Below, one piece after another: positions 21,730 through 24,417 of a stretch of DNA of 24,417 nucleotides. The stretch is from a virus. The position numbers and the translations under genes are program-made. The stretch lies in IMG/VR virus record IMGVR_UViG_3300017731_000047, positions 1 through 24,417 of that record. One strand, 5' to 3'. How positions within the stretch are numbered: the first letter of the stretch is position 1; the number at the start of each line of letters is the position of its first letter. Under the pieces are notes generated by a model, which was not told the DNA's origin, searched no databases, and saw only the letters and a program-made list of their open reading frames with translations.

Positions 21730-22401
21730 CTACCCTTCATCATAATCTGGAGCAGCCTCTACATGCAAAGGATGTGCGATAGTTGCCTTATAAGAATCTC
21801 TAATTATTTCCTGATCTCTATTTAACATACGTGCTTTAGATATTCTCATTAATTTCTCAGCATCAAAATCAATGTGAAAAGGAGTTAATTTAGAAGGAGG
21901 AAAACCTGCATTCCAACTGGAGATCATGTGTAAAGGATTACCACACCAAGGGTTTCCACATAAACGTGTCACACTCATAGTTCCTATATCACCCCATGCA
22001 CATTGGTAAATAGCTTTATGTGCGTTTACGTTTTCTGATTTTTGTCTACTATAAAAAGTTCTGTAGGAGGGAAAACATACACGATTAGGACTCTTATTAC
22101 CTGTTAATTTCATGTTCCAACATTCATCAGGCTCTCCTATTTCTACTTTTTTCCAGAGTTTATAATATTTATTTTTAAAATCGTTAGTTAAAAAGTTTAA
22201 ATCAAAGCCACATATATTGGATTTAATTTTAAGTACACACTCATAACACCAATGATTTTCTATGTCCCTTATTTCATGTCCATGGGGACATTGGTATCCA
22301 CGATAATAACCATGATTATGTAACTCTGAATCATTTAATTCATGGATGTTTTTTACATGTCTGAAGTTCGTAGTTTCAAACGTTTTTATTACATTAGCCA
22401 T
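21730..22401 (-). CDS. HNH-type endonuclease homologue with zinc motif
   Basis: 223 aa. An N-terminal candidate zinc knuckle has C38 and H40/H42 before C52-Y-E-C55. The C-terminal half resembles HNH_3-type homing endonucleases: CWNMKLTG (94-101), NAHKAIYQCAWG (126-137), then RLCGNPWCGNPLHM (146-159), the family's H-x-C...C-x-NPxHL box. The His usually preceding the first Cys is Arg146, while N155 and H158 are kept. Such proteins nick or cut DNA and often spread as homing genes. Activity is uncertain because of the substitution. It starts 1 nt into the stop of the upstream HNH gene (TAATG). Confidence 0.72.
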   Translation of the reverse strand: MANVIKTFETTNFRHVKNIHELNDSELHNHGYYRGYQCPHGHEIRDIENHWCYECVLKIKSNICGFDLNFLTNDFKNKYYKLWKKVEIGEPDECWNMKLTGNKSPNRVCFPSYRTFYSRQKSENVNAHKAIYQCAWGDIGTMSVTRLCGNPWCGNPLHMISSWNAGFPPSKLTPFHIDFDAEKLMRISKARMLNRDQEIIRDSYKATIAHPLHVEAAPDYDEG

Positions 22402-22745
22402 TATATTTTAAATCCTGAAGCCATTATCTTTTTATTGTTAGGTGTCTTATAAGTCTCAATCAAAGGAGTCCTGTTATCTCTAGTTTCTCCTAGGTGTTGT
22501 ACGCTATGAGCATCAGGAGAGATTCCCATCCTTAAATAATAAACAACACGGTGAACCATATACACTTCGTTATCTATGGAGACCATATAATAACCAGTTG
22601 ATTTGTTTAACTTACCCACTGGATCACCTGGACTGTTGCTCGCCTTATTTACACGCCAAACTAACCCGTTTGGACACTGATTTGACAGCTTAAATAACTC
22701 GTTCAGCCGCCAAATTGGGGGCATTGGTTTATAATTTCTTGACAT
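22401..22745 (-). CDS. HNH-type endonuclease homologue, small
   Basis: 114 aa. The fold signature of small phage HNH endonucleases is visible: LFKLSNQCPNGLVWR (17-31), then GYYMVSIDNEVYMVHRVVYY (51-70, with VHR at 64-66), then VQHLGETRDNR (82-92). Compared with the usual VDHxDGxxxNNR..NLR box, the Asp before H84 is Gln and the NLR part reads TPLIE. The basic fold looks intact but catalysis may be impaired. It is first in the minus-strand block, following a candidate TTGACA promoter, and is coupled to the next HNH gene. Confidence 0.7.
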   Translation of the reverse strand: MSRNYKPMPPIWRLNELFKLSNQCPNGLVWRVNKASNSPGDPVGKLNKSTGYYMVSIDNEVYMVHRVVYYLRMGISPDAHSVQHLGETRDNRTPLIETYKTPNNKKIMASGFKI

Positions 22746-22775
22746 AAAACTGTGAATGAACTAATTTTCTTTTTG

Positions 22776-22802
22776 ATTTTAACTTAAATAACAATTTGTC
22801 AA
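22776..22802 (-). promoter_or_regulatory. Candidate sigma70-type promoter upstream of HNH genes
   Basis: On the minus strand TTGACA (22802-22797) is followed after 15 nt by TAAAAT (22781-22776), about 30 nt before the ATG at 22745. The -35 box is a perfect consensus. The spacer is 1-2 nt short, so strength is uncertain. Confidence 0.45.
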
Positions 22803-22828
22803 TAGTGTAATGTTTATTCGCTGTTATT

Positions 22829-22854
22829 TAAGTCTTATAAGTCTATTAATAGAC
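22829..22854. promoter_or_regulatory. Operator-like direct repeat and 14-bp palindrome
   Basis: TAAGTCT occurs twice, at 22829-22835 and 22838-22844, running into the perfect 14-bp palindrome GTCTATTAATAGAC (22841-22854). It lies about 25-50 bp upstream of the candidate promoter of the HNH genes. The arrangement suits a dimeric regulator site; the HTH protein at 5146-5562 is one possible reader. Confidence 0.4.
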
Positions 22855-22935
22855 CTTACATTTTGTCATAATATGTTATTTAGCTCACGACGAAAGTAAA
22901 AAGATTTCATTCTTAGTTTTAACAGAAAATGAAGT

Positions 22936-22973
22936 AAAAAGAAAACTCCCCCAGCTGTGATAGCAAGGGGAGT
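22936..22973 (-). terminator. Rho-independent terminator after cupin gene
   Basis: On the minus strand ACTCCCC (22973-22967) pairs with GGGGAGT (22951-22945), with an inner GCT/AGC pair and a short loop, followed by TTTTCTTTTT. It lies about 45 nt after the cupin stop and ends that transcript. Confidence 0.75.
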
Positions 22974-23018
22974 AGCACTTTGCAAACATGAACCTATGAC
23001 CGAGGGGACCCAAATCCC

Positions 23019-23456
23019 TCAACCAGATACTAACGCTCTTCCATAGTCGTCTTCAAGTCTTTCTATATCTTCTTCATATAATTCCTTTCCGTGTTGTAAT
23101 TCCAAGATAATTAGATCACCTCGCATAGCTTTTGCACGGTGCCAAGTATCAACTTCTATAGTAAATGTGTCTTTAGGATGAGCTAAATGCCAAGTACCAT
23201 CACAATAAACAGATCCAAAACCTGAAGCTATTGTCCACACCTCAGTACGATGATGATGTTTTTGTAAACTTAAACGATTACCTTCTTCAATACATATTGT
23301 TTTTACCTTGAAGTTTTCTCCTTCAAAAGTGGTTTGATACCATCCCCATGGTCTATAAATTTTTACATGATAATTATTCTTATCTTCTTCTATTTGTCTT
23401 CTATTTATACAACAATTACAGTTACAATCTTCCCCTGTAAGATTATCTTTAATCAT
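23019..23456 (-). CDS. Mannose-6-phosphate isomerase-type cupin
   Basis: 145 aa. The MannoseP_isomer cupin layout is complete: RPWGWY (35-40), FKVKTICIEEGNRLSLQKH (49-67), HHRTEVWTIASG (68-79), then DTWHRAKAM and LIILELQHGKELYEEDIERL, with DDYGR at the end. Such stand-alone domains interconvert mannose-6-phosphate and fructose-6-phosphate or act on related sugars, feeding GDP-mannose. The usual fusion to a GDP-mannose pyrophosphorylase is absent. The N-terminus carries an unusual Cys cluster (CNCNCC, 11-16). It lies 40 nt from the glycosyltransferase gene on the same strand and is probably co-transcribed with it. Confidence 0.85.
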   Translation of the reverse strand: MIKDNLTGEDCNCNCCINRRQIEEDKNNYHVKIYRPWGWYQTTFEGENFKVKTICIEEGNRLSLQKHHHRTEVWTIASGFGSVYCDGTWHLAHPKDTFTIEVDTWHRAKAMRGDLIILELQHGKELYEEDIERLEDDYGRALVSG

Positions 23457-23496
23457 GTTAATTTAGTTTAAAACTTTACTCTAACTATAACTAATT

Positions 23497-24417
23497 CTAC
23501 TTTTTAGATCCAATCTTTCTAGATTTTTTTCTCTTTTTAGGTTTAATTCTTTTTTCAGGCTCTATTACGGAGTGATCAACACCGTTCAATGTGTCCTGGA
23601 AGACCCCACCGAACTGTGATGCAATGTTTTTCCAATGAAATTGAGGATCAGTAGCTCTTAGGTAGCAGAGTTCCGCTGTCGCTTTAAGTTTTCCTCTATC
23701 TTCATACAGTTCATTAAGGATGCTTGTAAGGTGATCAGCATCTGGGCAAGGCATTTCCCTAGCAAAAGTGGTGTCGACATCAACATGATTACAATTTATA
23801 AGTTGTCCATAACCTTCAAATATCTCCTTACAAGAAGTGTGGTTAGGCACTACTTGGGCAACCTTACATGCAGCATGTTCAAAGTTCACCAGACCCCAGC
23901 CTTCGCCTTTACAAGTATTCACGCCTACATCACATACATTATATATAGTATTCAGCATGTCCACTTCAACGTTAGGAGGATCTTGAGTATTCGTGGTCAT
24001 TATTATTCTCCCATTAGGATCTAATCCACGTTTACGCATTTCCCTACTAAACAATGGCATGATATCCCAACCTTGATCCTTTAATCCCATATGCAAATAC
24101 ATTCTGGTATCTGGTTTATCCACTGCAAACTTGGCAAATGCTTCACAAGTTATATCCAATCTCTTACGGAATTGATTCCTATTACCGTTGAAAACAATAA
24201 ATAAATCTTCATCTAACTTTAACTTCTTTCTAGCCTTCTTTCTGTCTACTGGATAGAATTGACCCTCAGTTACGCCATGAGGAATCACTGCTATCGGTTG
24301 AGTTATTCCAGCTTTGATAAATTCTCTGGCTCCGAATTCGGTATATGAAACAATTCCATCCCAATCATTGGCAGTATCTGTTAAACAGCCGACCCAATTA
24401 TAAGAATCCATGGGACT
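23497..24417 (-). CDS. Glycosyltransferase, GT4-like, partial
   Basis: About 306 codons are visible. The frame is open to the right edge of the window, and the first ATG (24411) is probably internal, so the N-terminal part is missing. The C-terminal GT-B domain is recognisable: VIPHGVTEGQFYPVDR (43-58), the strand FIVFNGNRNQFRKRLDI, and the nucleotide-binding loop GEGWGLVNFEHAACKVAQVV with E183-H, like the EGFGLxxxEAxACGxPVV motif. It transfers a sugar from an NDP-sugar to an acceptor that cannot be read here. A basic tail (KRIKPKKRKKSRKIGSKK) is unusual and may bind membranes or nucleic acid. With the cupin and the cytidylyltransferase it points to glycan modification of host or virion. Confidence 0.85.
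   Translation of the reverse strand, partial: SPMDSYNWVGCLTDTANDWDGIVSYTEFGAREFIKAGITQPIAVIPHGVTEGQFYPVDRKKARKKLKLDEDLFIVFNGNRNQFRKRLDITCEAFAKFAVDKPDTRMYLHMGLKDQGWDIMPLFSREMRKRGLDPNGRIIMTTNTQDPPNVEVDMLNTIYNVCDVGVNTCKGEGWGLVNFEHAACKVAQVVPNHTSCKEIFEGYGQLINCNHVDVDTTFAREMPCPDADHLTSILNELYEDRGKLKATAELCYLRATDPQFHWKNIASQFGGVFQDTLNGVDHSVIEPEKRIKPKKRKKSRKIGSKK

Larger units (their letters stand above)
22746..23018. other. Non-coding gap with promoter, palindrome and terminator
   Basis: This 273-bp gap is the largest in the window. It holds, from left to right, a candidate minus-strand promoter (22776-22802), direct repeats and a palindrome (22829-22854), an AT-rich stretch, and a minus-strand terminator (22936-22973) for the cupin transcript. 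A further small hairpin spans the cupin stop codon. I see no gene of plausible size in it on either strand, and no tRNA. Confidence 0.6.

Noticed and set aside
22945-23025. tRNA-like sequence with a hairpin resembling a T-arm and a nearby CCA
   Set aside because: No acceptor stem, D-arm or 5-bp anticodon stem can be formed. The hairpins are better explained as the cupin stop-codon hairpin and the minus-strand terminator.
23402-23409. TATAAATA on the minus strand
   Set aside because: It lies inside the cupin coding sequence, far from any start codon. One such octamer is expected by chance in AT-rich DNA.
1-24417. Temperate (prophage) lifestyle
   Set aside because: I see no integrase or attachment site, and the HTH protein alone is not enough. 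The window is partial, so this remains open for the rest of the genome.

Overview
The window looks like part of the genome of a tailed phage, most likely a marine cyanophage. It is AT-rich and densely packed, with many stop/start overlaps, and I see no tRNA, rRNA, integrase or CRISPR array. The host inference rests mainly on a small NblA-like protein (1783-2082), a type known from cyanobacteria, red algae and their phages, and on several late proteins of a kind I associate with phages of marine picocyanobacteria. All family assignments are from reading the translations; no database search was run.

Layout. (1) 1-2082, plus strand: the 3' end of a large acidic protein (probably virion), a small basic DUF6321-like protein, a GH24 lysozyme and the NblA-like protein. 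(2) 2071-2666, minus: an unknown protein and a DUF3310 protein. (3) 2707-3093, plus: a short Gly-rich protein. (4) 3094-5562, minus: a tightly coupled operon of a helix-turn-helix protein, two unknown proteins, a Dam-like phage methyltransferase homologue with an altered catalytic motif, and a dCTP-deaminase homologue whose expected catalytic Glu is Gln. (5) 5616-17265, plus: the adhesion and fibre region. It holds a small membrane protein, a modular beta-repeat fibre protein, a small structural protein, two very large mosaic fibres (1186 and 1115 aa) built from about 50 copies each of a 17-residue YadA-head-like repeat and ending in an S74 intramolecular chaperone, a coiled-coil peptide between them, and four small proteins, three with a membrane segment. 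(6) 17216-24417, minus: three consecutive genes whose products carry signal peptides, a cytidylyltransferase, a membrane protein, a holin-like protein, several small proteins (two of 45 and 56 aa), a probable structural protein, two adjacent HNH-type proteins, a mannose-6-phosphate-isomerase-type cupin and a partial glycosyltransferase.

How it fits together (inference). The plus strand carries host attachment and lysis functions. The minus-strand island at 3094-5562 resembles an early nucleotide/DNA-modification operon set inside late genes. The right-hand minus block combines exported proteins, a possible holin and sugar-nucleotide/glycan enzymes. The observations most worth following are the NblA-like protein, the missing canonical start for the third signal-peptide protein, the Glu-to-Gln change in the dCTP deaminase, and the paired mosaic S74 fibres.
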